DNA of 64,000 nt from positions 37,390,495-37,454,494 of the forward strand of contig CAMGYJ010000002.1 in NCBI GenBank assembly GCA_946122785.1, in the 5' to 3' direction. Source of the stretch: Linum tenue (taxonomy: Eukaryota > Streptophyta > Magnoliopsida > Malpighiales > Linaceae). The notes under the pieces were generated by a model. That model was not told the DNA's origin and did not search any database. It saw only the letters and a list, made by a program, of their open reading frames with translations. Position numbers and translations under genes: made by a program. Numbering within the stretch: the stretch's first letter is position 1; every line of letters begins with the position of its first letter. Shown here in pieces: positions 55,246-64,000 of this stretch.

Positions 55246-57240
55246 GAAATAGTGAGAGCTAGGATGAACAGAAGAGAATTAGGTTTTCATCCTATCTAAC
55301 TCTGGTGGAATGGATTTGAATTGGCCAAGTAGGGCTAGGTGATTAATCATAGTACCGAATTGATGAACTCTGTCGTACAAGTTGAGTATAGTCTCTGAAA
55401 TAGTAAGGCGGTAAGTTTTTACTAGGTGAAATGTAGATTGTTTGATCAAGTAGTGGGTCTTGATCCTTCTCTTTTTTTAACATATATGGCTTTTACTTGT
55501 TTGTCAATGCTAGGGTGTTAAAGTAATATGCATTATTCGTAAAAAAAAAGGGGAGATTAGATTACTATGCATTCAAATTTTGTTGATAAAATTAGGCGTT
55601 ATATATTTTTTACCTTCTCATAAATAAATAAAAGTTAGGGTATTAACTCCATTTGCTTGACAAATACTTTTGATCCCTTTGCTCTTGAAAAATATAAAAG
55701 TTTTGTGAACCTTTTTTCATTTCAAATTTCCTGCAATGAGAGTGAAAATAGAAAGGACATTTTTGTCTTTACAATTAATTAATTATTTAATATAAAAATA
55801 TCAATATCAAGATTCGAACCCGGGTCTCTTCACACAAATATAGCATTCATAACCAATTATACTAAATATACTTCTTGTTCCCTTTTTAATACATAACATT
55901 CATGTATTGAAACTGTGAAAAGCATAGTACTTTCCCATCATGATTAACAAGCGCACTAAGTCTACCATATGTATTTTCATGGTGCTTAATACTTCAATTT
56001 TCATAGTAAAGTTTCATGTAATATTATCCATTTTAAAATTCATACTCTCTCCTTAATTTTCGCTAAAGGTAAATTGATAATTGGCTAACATGGAAGAAAC
56101 TATTTTCTTTACTACGCGTTGTGTTCTTGCATTTTTCAAAAAAATTTAAATTTTGTTTTTTTTTATCTTTGTTCTTATCTTTTTCTAATTTTCTTCGAAA
56201 TTCCCTCCATCGTGCAATAGTTTGTTTACTTTCACTTCCAAGTATAAGGGCGCATTTGAAAATCAATATTCCGATATCTCTTGGCACTGCAGTTTTATTC
56301 TTGGGGATTTAAACTGGGCAAGTAGAAGATATCAACTCTCATATCAATTCATGGCGAATAGAATGGAGTTCAATCAAGTAGTTATGGTCTGGCCTTGATT
56401 ATCTCGCTCGATTCCTCTGCACTGACATCACCCAATGATTCTGTCTCTCCCCGATGTACTATAAGAAGAACTATTTTGCTGCTTCTATTGCTGAGACAAT
56501 GCTTGATAAGTTATATCATTTGCCTTTACTCCTCTTCCTATACCAGACATTGACCTTTAATAGGTTTTCGGTCTTCAGCCAAGGTTAATCGCTTTGCACA
56601 TGTAAGTCATTCATTTCTTCTCTATGTCTTATGGTTTTATCTTTCTGATTAATAACAAAACGACTTTCATTTTTGCGTTGTCTCATGAGCAGAACATGCA
56701 GAATATCTATTTCTTTTGATCTTATTGCATGATACGATGTTTAAAGCTCGGTGGATCTCCTGCGTCATTTGTCCTCTTTCTGTTATTAGGTTTCAACTTC
56801 AATGAGTTTCTATCTTCATATAAGGTTCATAGACTTGAACTGGTAGGCTATTATTTCCTTCACGATTTATCTAAGTTTGTTGTTTATGAATGATTTATAA
56901 AATATAGGAAATGAATTTGAACGATGGTTTGGGTACTATATTTGTTTGAAAGCAAATGAGATGTTTGTATAGAACAGGGGCAGTTGTACTTTCCTAGCCC
57001 CCTGTCTACTTTTTTGGTTGTTTGTGTCCTATACTTTATTTTGTTATTTGCTTAGCTATTGAAACAATAAAATAAAATCAAAATTAGAAAAAGGTTTCTT
57101 TTCAATTACAATATTTTTGCTCATGTTTGATTTTGTCATAACTAATGTTCTCCACAATCATAATTTCCCTCATTAATTTTTATTCTTATGGCCCAACTCA
57201 CTAATCAAATTTTGATATTGTTTTAGAATTAGTTAGAAAT
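55245..57240. other. Intergenic, no gene recognised
   Basis: AT-rich. 'gattcgaacccgggtctcttcacac' near 55812 resembles a tRNA-like B-box region but lacks a cloverleaf. Small ORFs here have no motif. Confidence 0.4.
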
Positions 57241-57249
57241 TGAACTTTC

Positions 57250-57753
57250 ATGCAACACTCTAGGAGTTTGGGGTGTTGAACTTGGAGTAGAAGAGTGAGA
57301 TTGAGTTTGAGAATGGAAGTGGTGGGGGAAGAAAAAATCAACTTCAACAGGTTAAGGCAGAGAAGAGGGAGTTGCTGAGGGGAGTGATCGAATTAAAGAG
57401 GGTACTGAAAGACGCAGAAGCAAAACTCGAGGAGTTGAAGAGAGAGAAGTGAGAGATGATGAGGATATAATGAAAATGGAGAGGGTATTGAAGGGCATGG
57501 AAGTGGGCATGGAAGTGTACTGAAGTAGGTGAAGGCAGATAAGGGGGAGATGAGCATATTGATGGAATTGGAGATGAGTTTTGATTTTAGCGAACATATT
57601 AGAATTGCCCCTGAGGAAGATGAGTTGGCAAAACACAGAAAGAGGATTGAAGAGTTGAAAAGCGAGTTGACAAGACCCCAATTGGAAGAGAAATTGAGAG
57701 TGGCAAAGAGAAGGTCCATCAAAGTAACAGAAATAGAGTTGCAAAAGGATTAG
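57250..57753 (+). pseudogene. Possible coiled-coil gene fragment
   Basis: GC- and purine-richer than its surroundings. It reads charged heptad-like peptide in interrupted frames: KREL(L), ELKRVLKDAEAKLEELKREK near 57370-57450, a stop, then an open run from 57529 containing EDELAKHRKRIEELKSELTRPQLEEKLRVAKRR and ending at 57753. The lysine/glutamate-rich pattern suggests a coiled coil but does not identify a family. It lies about 740 bp upstream of a Helitron 3' end, so Helitron capture of an exon is one explanation. Stops show it is not a working gene. Confidence 0.35.
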
Positions 57754-58496
57754 ACAGTGAATGTTTGGTTGAAACATATGCTTCTTGAGATTGAAGATAG
57801 AGTAGGAAAAAAAATTGATCGTTCAATGGAGAGTGGTGGCTATTGAATCTTTAGGTTTATGGTTTTTGCAGCTACCACAACATATTTCTATCTTAAAACG
57901 AGGAATCATTTATTGATTTAATGAATGAGGTCAATTCTTTATTCAACCTACTTGAACTGATAGATAAGGAGTGTCTAATTACTTTGATCGAGTCTATTAG
58001 TATATTGGAGGTAACCCAATTTTGTCGTTTGCTCTCGAGTTTTGATGGTCCCCTCTTAGCTGAGTTGTTAGTATATAGTTGACTTGAATATATAACTCTC
58101 AATTTCTTTTTGATTAGTGGCATATAGGATTGTGAGGTTTTAGATTCAGTTTCAAACTATCTATGGGTCGTGTGGGAATTCCAGTGAGCTTTTATTCTCT
58201 ATCTTTCTTAACAATCAACTAACTAATAATATTTTAACTGGGCTTAATTATCATTATGAAAATGAGATCAATGATACATTTTTATATTTTATATTCTCAA
58301 ATGATTATAATATTTCTCTAAATGTTCGACATATATATTCTTTCTTTATGTATCATCTCGATCGAAAGATTGTCAATAATATTTTTTTACAACTCAATAA
58401 AATTAAAATTAAAAATGTTGAAGACTTTAACGTAACATAAAAAATATAAAAAATCAAATATAAACATTTCGGCCAACAGACCGGGTTATAAGCTAG
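57754..58496 (+). mobile_element. Helitron 3' terminal region
   Basis: Ends with a TCGGCCAACAGACCGGG hairpin (about 58469-58485) then TTATAAGCTAG at 58496 and host T. Same family as the ends at 36100 and 40630. The 5' end was not found; the left limit given is arbitrary and may extend further to include the 57250-57753 fragment. Confidence 0.55.
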
Positions 58497-59051
58497 TATA
58501 GTAAAATGTCTTACTTACCACGCCAAATTGTAAGTAAAATCTCAAATAAATTTACTTCTTATTTATGCAAGTAATAAAAGGGGAGCTTGTTATTCCATTT
58601 GAACCATTTACTTTACCATCCAAACAAGACATACCCAACTGGGAGAAGTCTTTCAAGTAAAGCACAAGAGGTAAAAGGATGTGGGATAAAAAGAAGGTGA
58701 TCCATCCAATAATTCAACACAGCAACACAAGAAAAAAATAAATATGAAGTGTTTGAGTTTTCTTTCTCTCTTTCTCCTTTGTCATCAACCACTGCACATG
58801 GGGAAAAAAGCATATAGCAGGAACAGCGACCTCCAACATTGATTATGGCGTTAGATGGCGACTTCTTCTGCCTCTATTATTGCTATAGTTGCATTATTAA
58901 TAGGGTGGGTCTATTACATAAACGATCACCAAACTCTGATCACTAACAAATGTGTGACTGAACTTTAACTAATGAACTCATCGCTAAGTTTGGAACAATT
59001 GATAGAACAACTTGATCTCAAAGTTTCATGACGACTATGTAATTGATCCCA
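58497..59051. other. Intergenic, no gene recognised
   Basis: No coding motif, inverted repeat or RNA gene seen. Confidence 0.4.
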
Positions 59052-59698
59052 TAGGGATGACAATGGGAAGGATGTTTCTAAACTATACATATCCCTATTT
59101 TCAAATACTCAAATCCATACATGTTCTATACTCACGCGGAGAAGGTTTTGCACTATCATCTCTATTTGACAATTTCTACGGTTTTCGGGTACTCAAGGGT
59201 AATACCCGTCGCCGCATACATCCAACGTTACTATCTAAAGTTCGACATGGAGATATTAGTTATAACACTACCTAATAAATCGTGAAATCAACAAGATACA
59301 ACCATTTTATTGCGACTTCAGCGAATTCATTCCTAAAACATCCATTAATCCATAAGAAAATGTACAATGTTATTCAAATCAATCATTCATCTACGACTCC
59401 GACACATCTAATTTTGTTAAAGGGAGAAAGAAGTGAAGGTGTGAAGAGAGAATTTGATGGAAAGAAATTAAAGTTTGGTTTGGGTGATCATTTAGTTACA
59501 TTTCAGCTCTTTATTTTTTTTAATTACCCTTCTTTTCATTGATAAATTATAATTTGATATCTATATTTTCATATTTGAAAAATACTCTTAGTAGGACGAA
59601 TATGAAACAATGGAGCTAAAATCCATACATGCCACATCCCAATGAAACTTTTTGAAAATTTTACCCCATATCCGACTCATAACTAGTCAACATCCCTA
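59052..59698. mobile_element. Probable hAT remnant
   Basis: The left end TAGGGATGACAATGGG and an inverted right end CAACATCCCTA at 59698 resemble hAT termini. 'gggtaatacccgtcgc' near 59200 is typical of such elements. No matching 8-bp duplication was found, so the boundaries are uncertain. Confidence 0.4.
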
Positions 59699-61359
59699 CT
59701 CAAAACATTAAATAAAAAGGGAGATATGAACTTTTGTGTGGTTGCAATCCACCCACTTGTCCTGTATCTGGGAAAATTGCCTTTATTAAGCCCACTTAAC
59801 AAGAAAAGCCAATGATGATTACAACAATATTAGAGCCCTTGTACACTTCTGAAATCTGTAATCTGAGTGTCAATTGGCCAAACTTTCTTGGGATTCAAGT
59901 GGCCATGTTGGGACCTTATTAGGATAAACATGTATACTTATTTATGTTCCCATCTTGAATAAGTTAAGGAGAGAGGCTTAATCTTTGTAGTCTTGGTAGT
60001 TGATTACCAACTTAAGCTAAGGGTTCCATATTGTAGCTTTGATAAGTATGGTGGGTTGTACTTTTTAAACTCTTTTTTCCCCCAAGAACATGAGTTCCAG
60101 GGTAACCTGGACCAATTTTGGATTACTTTGAGGTCCCTTTAAGGAGAAACAAAATTTGGGTTTGTGAGATTGGGACTTTACATTTGCAACATATATTGTT
60201 GTTTTAATAAAAGCTAAAACAAAAGTAATTAATAAAGGAGTTGGGAATGTCATGGAGCTGTCTGTATCATCTGTGTTGATGAGCATGTGACCACATTAAC
60301 ATATGCTATGCTTTTTGGTTGAAGGGTTGTTTTGGGATCTTGAGAGGAGATGACATGTTACATCCTGAAACAGCTCTTTTTCTCTTCCCTTGCATCTCAT
60401 TCATTCATGTCCACACAAAATTGTTGTAACAGACTAGATAGTAGTACTACTGTAGTACTTTAGGCCTAATTTTGACAAATGGGTTTACAACATTTTTGTG
60501 TCAATAAAAGGTTAAAAAGGTTAGAATGGAAAAAAAGGATGGGGACAAAAACAAAAATAGTTGGAAAAAAACTAACTAACATGTCCAGGATCTTCATTTT
60601 CTACGGGGTTTTCTATCCATCATATCATAACTCTGTCGCATTTGAGACTTGACCTTTCTTTTTCTTGGTTCCCTTTACTTATGTTTTGGTTGGGTGGTCA
60701 AATTTTCACTACGAATTGTTATAGTAAAATGCATTTACATAGTCCGTAAGTTAAAAGTTTATTTTGGCTATTTTGTTGGTGAATAATTGATGTTCTTTGG
60801 CATATAATGACTCGATGTTTGATCACTGTGACTGACTTAATCATCTTTTAATTAGTATCATATCCTAGGGATGGTAATGGAATTTGAAATCATGGTATCC
60901 TGCTCCTGGTCACCCGATCAATATGGATGATTACCCATTTTGTCTAGTTTATTGTCATGTAGGTAATACCCGATTCCGGAAGAAAAAAAAAAGTAGGGTA
61001 TGTATATGATTTTGATGAATGTAACCCCTAATATGATCAGACATTATTTTTACTAAAATAGCATTCTCCAACTATTAACCATAACAAGAACCGTAAAGAT
61101 TTGAAAAATGTGAACTTTTTTTTCCATAAAAAGCCTTAACAAATTCATTAAAATTCAAATCATACTTCATTGGACTCGCGTAAACGGAAATCATAAACAT
61201 TATTAATAAATGCACATCAAGTCTAAAATCCTTAATTTAGGACTGCGTATTGTACAAACCTGATTTGAGAAAAAAAGAGTAGGATATGTATATGATTTTG
61301 GGCAATACCCTTCCCGGTATCACTCACCTTATACTGGCTCTAGATAATCACAACAAATG
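59699..61359. other. Intergenic, possible hAT debris at the right
   Basis: No gene. A 'tagggatggtaatgg' word near 60867 and 'gtagg(g/a)tatgtatatgattttg' occurring twice (about 60993 and 61281) look like traces of another hAT element. The rest has no recognisable structure. Confidence 0.4.
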
Positions 61360-61367
61360 TTTACACT

Positions 61368-61747
61368 CGGGGGCGGAGCTAGGTAGAAAATTTTGGAGTT
61401 AGGTTGAAAATTTCGTAGCAACTTTGATGAATTACATATGAACTTAAGATTTTGTTTAAAAATAACCCGTGTGCAAATTGCTACTCGAACCTGCGGGTGG
61501 TTTAGACGTTTAGTGGTAGAAATGCATTGACCTTTTTTATATTGATTTGGCCAAATAAGATTGACGTTGGAAGCTGGAAGGCAGTAAGCATATTATAGTA
61601 GTAATTATAGTTTATAATGAATTTAATATATCAAATAATGTCGTTATAATTAAAATTTTTTTTAATATTATTGTGTTTGTCTCCTTTTCGCAATATTACA
61701 CTAAACTACTCCTGTCCCCCGAGATTGAAATCCTGGCTCCGCCCCTG
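61368..61747. mobile_element. hAT-type MITE (380 bp)
   Basis: The left end CGGGGGCGGAGCTAGG and right end CCTGGCTCCGCCCCTG form good inverted repeats. The 8-bp flanks TTTACACT (61360-61367) and TTTATACT (61748-61755) agree at seven of eight. Related by its ends to 35547-35985. No ORF. Confidence 0.82.
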
Positions 61748-61755
61748 TTTATACT

Positions 61756-62351
61756 CATAATTAAGTACTAGAGCGATTGGTTTGTTTGAAGGTCGTTCTT
61801 TGTAAGCCTACCGTGTATATTTCTACCGAGCAGGTTTTTAAATATAAATAAAAATAGTAAAGAATATTGTGCTTTTAGTGGGAGCAGATCCGGTGAGTAA
61901 CCTTGTGGTGCTATAACCCCATGCATAACCCAATAAGAATCCGCCACATCAGCGCCACCTTTTCTCTCTTCGAAAAATCTTTAATTTTCCTTCTCATAAT
62001 CTTTAACGAACAATTTCTCACTCGTTTTAACTCGGAATTTAATTTTTTTGCATAGTTAGATCAGATTAATTGTGCTCTTCAAAATGATATCCACTATGAT
62101 ATTTTTGTAACAAATTTTTTTTCCAGTTATTACCAGTCTATACCATATGATATTGACTGGTATTAAAAACATCATACCATATGGTATGAAAAATACCACC
62201 CCATACCAAGATGGTATAGTATGATATGAAGTTGATAACGAGAGGTATGGAATTTTTTCACCCAGAAGAATTTGAAATCCAATAGATCATTATTAAATCA
62301 TTCCTTCTGTGCAAAAATTTCCGAAAACGACTAAAAAATGTTTTAGTGTGT
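61756..62351. other. Expected LTR position of the right-edge element; LTR not proven
   Basis: The primer site at 62360 implies an LTR ending ...GTGTGTCA near 62353. No second LTR is in the window, so its start cannot be fixed. 62100-62230 contains repeated 'accatatggtat' palindromes, comparable in kind to the U3 iterons of the other two LTRs. Confidence 0.4.
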
Positions 62352-62359
62352 CAAGTTTT

Positions 62360-62376
62360 TGGCGCCGTTGCCGGGG
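62360..62376 (+). promoter_or_regulatory. tRNA-Asp primer-binding site of the right-edge element
   Basis: TGGCGCCGTTGCCGGGG, identical to that of the inner element with the same AGTTTT spacer after the LTR end. Confidence 0.85.
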
Positions 62377-62499
62377 ACCTCTAGGTTATTGTAGAAACGT
62401 GAAAGTTTGTTACTTTAGCATTTACTTTTATGCTTCATCTCTTTTGCACCCTTGCTTTTCACTTGGATTTTTTTGTTTTTGTTGGTACAGATTTGATAC

Positions 62500-63716
62500 A
62501 TGGATTCTCAAGGCTTCTCCAACCATTGGGGGTATCCACCACCACTCGAGTGGTATTACCCTGAGACTTCCTGGAGCACCCAAGGAGGAGAAGACTATGG
62601 AGTCGGGTTTTAGTACCAACCCCCTACTATGAAGAACAATCAGACCCTTGGGTATTTCAAGAACAATCTCATTATCAAGAAGAATTCCTCCCACAACTAG
62701 AAGGGCTATCAGATCTTGATTTAGCCACAGCCTTCACGGGCCATCCGGCAGAGCCATGCTACACTCCACAACCAGATCCAAACTATCACTTGAGGCTTCT
62801 CGTGGAGCAGATTGCTCGAGTACCTGAGAGATCCTCTCTCGAGATGGATCCTCATATCCAGGCCATGGCCCAAACTGACTTCTTCTCTCCCCGTGAAACA
62901 GAGGAGACCCTTCGAAGCATAAAGAAGCACATAGAGGTCATTGAGAAAGCTTGTGCAGAGTTTTCTCAAGACAACCTTTATGCTACAATACAAGCAGAGA
63001 AGGAGGAAGAAGTTAATCATGAGGATGTCGTGGAGCATACAAAAGTTTTCATGAAGAGCTTCCGTGATGATCATGATCAGAAATGTCCTGTTTTAGCCGC
63101 CCATCCCTTTCTGCACCCCACACCGAGCGCTGAAGAGGCAGGCATGAGTGAGGAGATGCAAGCTGATCTTATTGACAAGATTGCATGGTGACTTGCTCTC
63201 CAATCCGTGCTAGAAGAAGAAGAACGAGAAAGGATGGGGAAAGAAGTTGTGGAGGATGACGAAAGTGAATTAGAGGAAGTCCTTGATCTTTTCCCGGGGG
63301 AGGAATCAAATTCTGAGGAAGGAAGGGGGGTTGAAGAAGTAATTGGCGTCCACGCTGAGGATGAAGTTGAGGTGGAAGTGGCATGCACCGGCCATGAGTT
63401 ACATGTGATATCTCCACCAAACTTCGAGGAGCTGCTTGGCAAGGACCCATTTGCAGTGTCTCTTTGCCAGAACAAGGTCACGTCGACATCGGTCCCTCTT
63501 GGTGGATGCAATGGTGGTCGGTCGATGCTGTCATATATGGTTTGGGGCAATGAGACGAGTGAGGAAGAAAAGAAGAGGTCTCGCGGGTGGAGACTTCATA
63601 TTCATCAAGTACACGAGCCTACATCACCTGTCATGCCACCTGCTTGTGACTTGAGACTCCACATCATCGACGTGAACCTCAACTTCAAGGAGGCTCTAGG
63701 GTGGACCGAAACTTAG
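62500..63716 (+). pseudogene. Acidic ORF of the right-edge Athila-like element, unknown function
   Basis: Begins MDSQGFSNHWGYPPPLEWYY after a 'tttttgttggtacag' acceptor-like sequence; 37 codons to a UAG at 62611. After a frameshift the reading continues (..DPWVFQEQ.., LPQLEGLSDLDLA, PNYHLRLLVEQIARVPERS), open from before 62790 to a UGA at 63189 (IAW-stop). It stays in the same frame to 63716 (LEEEERERMGKEV, ISPPNFEELLGKDPFAVSLCQNKV, DLRLHIIDVNLNFKEALGW). The protein is very acidic in its middle and tryptophan/proline-rich at its start. It has no gag, zinc-knuckle, protease or RT motif. I do not recognise the family. One frameshift and two stops make this copy non-functional, but the long readable frame suggests it was once selected. 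Confidence 0.65.
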
Positions 63717-63735
63717 GAGCCACCGTCCGGCTCAC

Positions 63736-63773
63736 GACGGTAAAGAAGCGCTTGTGGGGAGGCAACCCCACCA
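63736..63773 (+). repeat. 38-bp conserved tail motif with hairpin, second copy
   Basis: Identical to 4236-4273 (minus). Placed 20 bases after the ORF stop. Confidence 0.75.
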
Positions 63774-63867
63774 AGGTTTGTTTTCCTTTCGTTTATTTTC
63801 GTTTTGTCCACTTGGAACTATGGTTTCTATCACCCAGTGTGTTTTGCTGATGCTAGCCCTGTTGACT

Positions 63868-63960
63868 GGTCCCATTTCCAGTCCCCGGTAACATCGTTTC
63901 CCCTTATCTTTCCCTTTGCTCCATTGAGGGAAATGTCGTGCTTAAGTGTGTGTGTCTGTG
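63868..63960 (+). repeat. Family-conserved noncoding block, copy 3
   Basis: Contains gactggtcccatttccagtc, ggtaacatcgtttcccc, ctccattgagggaaatgtcg and gcttaagtgtg followed by a G-rich run, the same order as at 1535-1645 and 3960-4082 on minus. Confidence 0.65.
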
Positions 63961-64000
63961 GTGGTGGGGGGGTGTTTATCTATTTATGACTGCTATATGA

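Larger units (their letters stand above)
62352..64000 (+). mobile_element. Right-edge Athila-like non-autonomous element, partial
   Basis: Plus orientation. The LTR-end-like TCA, then AGTTTT and the tRNA-Asp primer site, a leader sharing 'gttactttagcattt' with the inner element's leader, one broken ORF (62500-63716), the 38-bp hairpin motif, and the conserved tail block at 63868-63960. The element continues past the window. There is no gag, protease, RT or integrase. Confidence 0.75.

Noticed and set aside
55117..55299. Polyasparagine/polyisoleucine ORFs
   Set aside because: Translations of the AAT microsatellite.
55812..55836. GATTCGAACCCGGGTCTC, tRNA-like B box
   Set aside because: No A box or cloverleaf can be folded around it; probably a decayed SINE or chance.
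62428..63550. Minus-strand ORFs opposite the right-edge acidic ORF
   Set aside because: Antisense shadows; the plus frame follows the primer site and leader in the expected order.

Overview
The window is a repeat-rich piece of a eudicot nuclear genome. It holds one clearly intact host gene, an 8-exon MADS-box gene of the SEPALLATA3 (AGL9-like, E-class) clade on the minus strand (coding span 25369-29587). Nearly everything else that can be recognised is transposable elements, many nested inside one another. The plant character follows from the MADS-I-K-C gene with SEP motifs, the tRNA-Asp and initiator tRNA-Met primer sites, and the Athila, copia, hAT, Mutator-like, LINE, Helitron and TRIM elements. 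No tRNA, rRNA or CRISPR feature was seen.

Left arm (1-16845). A LINE lies here as two oppositely oriented blocks: endonuclease to mid reverse transcriptase on minus, and the reverse-transcriptase C-terminus to the 3' end on plus. This is the layout expected of a 5'-inverted (twin-primed) insertion. Its RT was split by a 594-bp foldback element and by an Athila-like LTR element (window start to 12606, minus). That Athila-like element was itself split by a second, very young Athila-like element (1698-8616, minus; 1341-bp LTRs with about five differences; target duplication AACAC). Neither element has reverse transcriptase or integrase. A third relative starts at about 62352 on plus at the right edge. 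All three share a noncoding tail, and two demonstrably share the same tRNA-Asp primer site, but each carries a different ORF: gag-protease, an ATHILA ORF1-type protein, or an acidic protein I do not recognise.

Middle (17000-41760). There is LTR-like debris, two broken BED-finger/hAT transposase genes (19590-23332), a Mutator-like palindromic MITE (24059-24359) and an intact 336-bp TRIM (24716-25051). The SEP3-like gene follows, with a four-copy tandem repeat in its long first intron. About 1 kb upstream of its ATG begins an AT-rich Helitron-like block (3' end at 30568 on minus) that hosts an 892-bp foldback element built from degenerate GGTCGACC repeats. Two hAT MITEs (34275-34941, 35547-35985) and further Helitron ends (36100 minus; 38051-40630 plus) follow.

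Right arm (41765-64000). Two decayed Ty1/copia elements lie close together. Copia-1 (41765-46615) keeps an open RT but has frameshifts and an altered protease site. Copia-2 (46843-52217) sits inside a 227-bp hAT MITE and has a dead integrase. After that come low-information intergenic sequence with an (AAT)n microsatellite, a possible captured coiled-coil gene fragment next to a Helitron end at 58496, hAT remnants, a hAT MITE (61368-61747) and the third Athila-like element.

Apart from the SEP3 gene, the genes here do not work together as a pathway. The shared-chassis Athila derivatives, which must borrow polymerase from an autonomous relative, are the closest thing to an unusual system.
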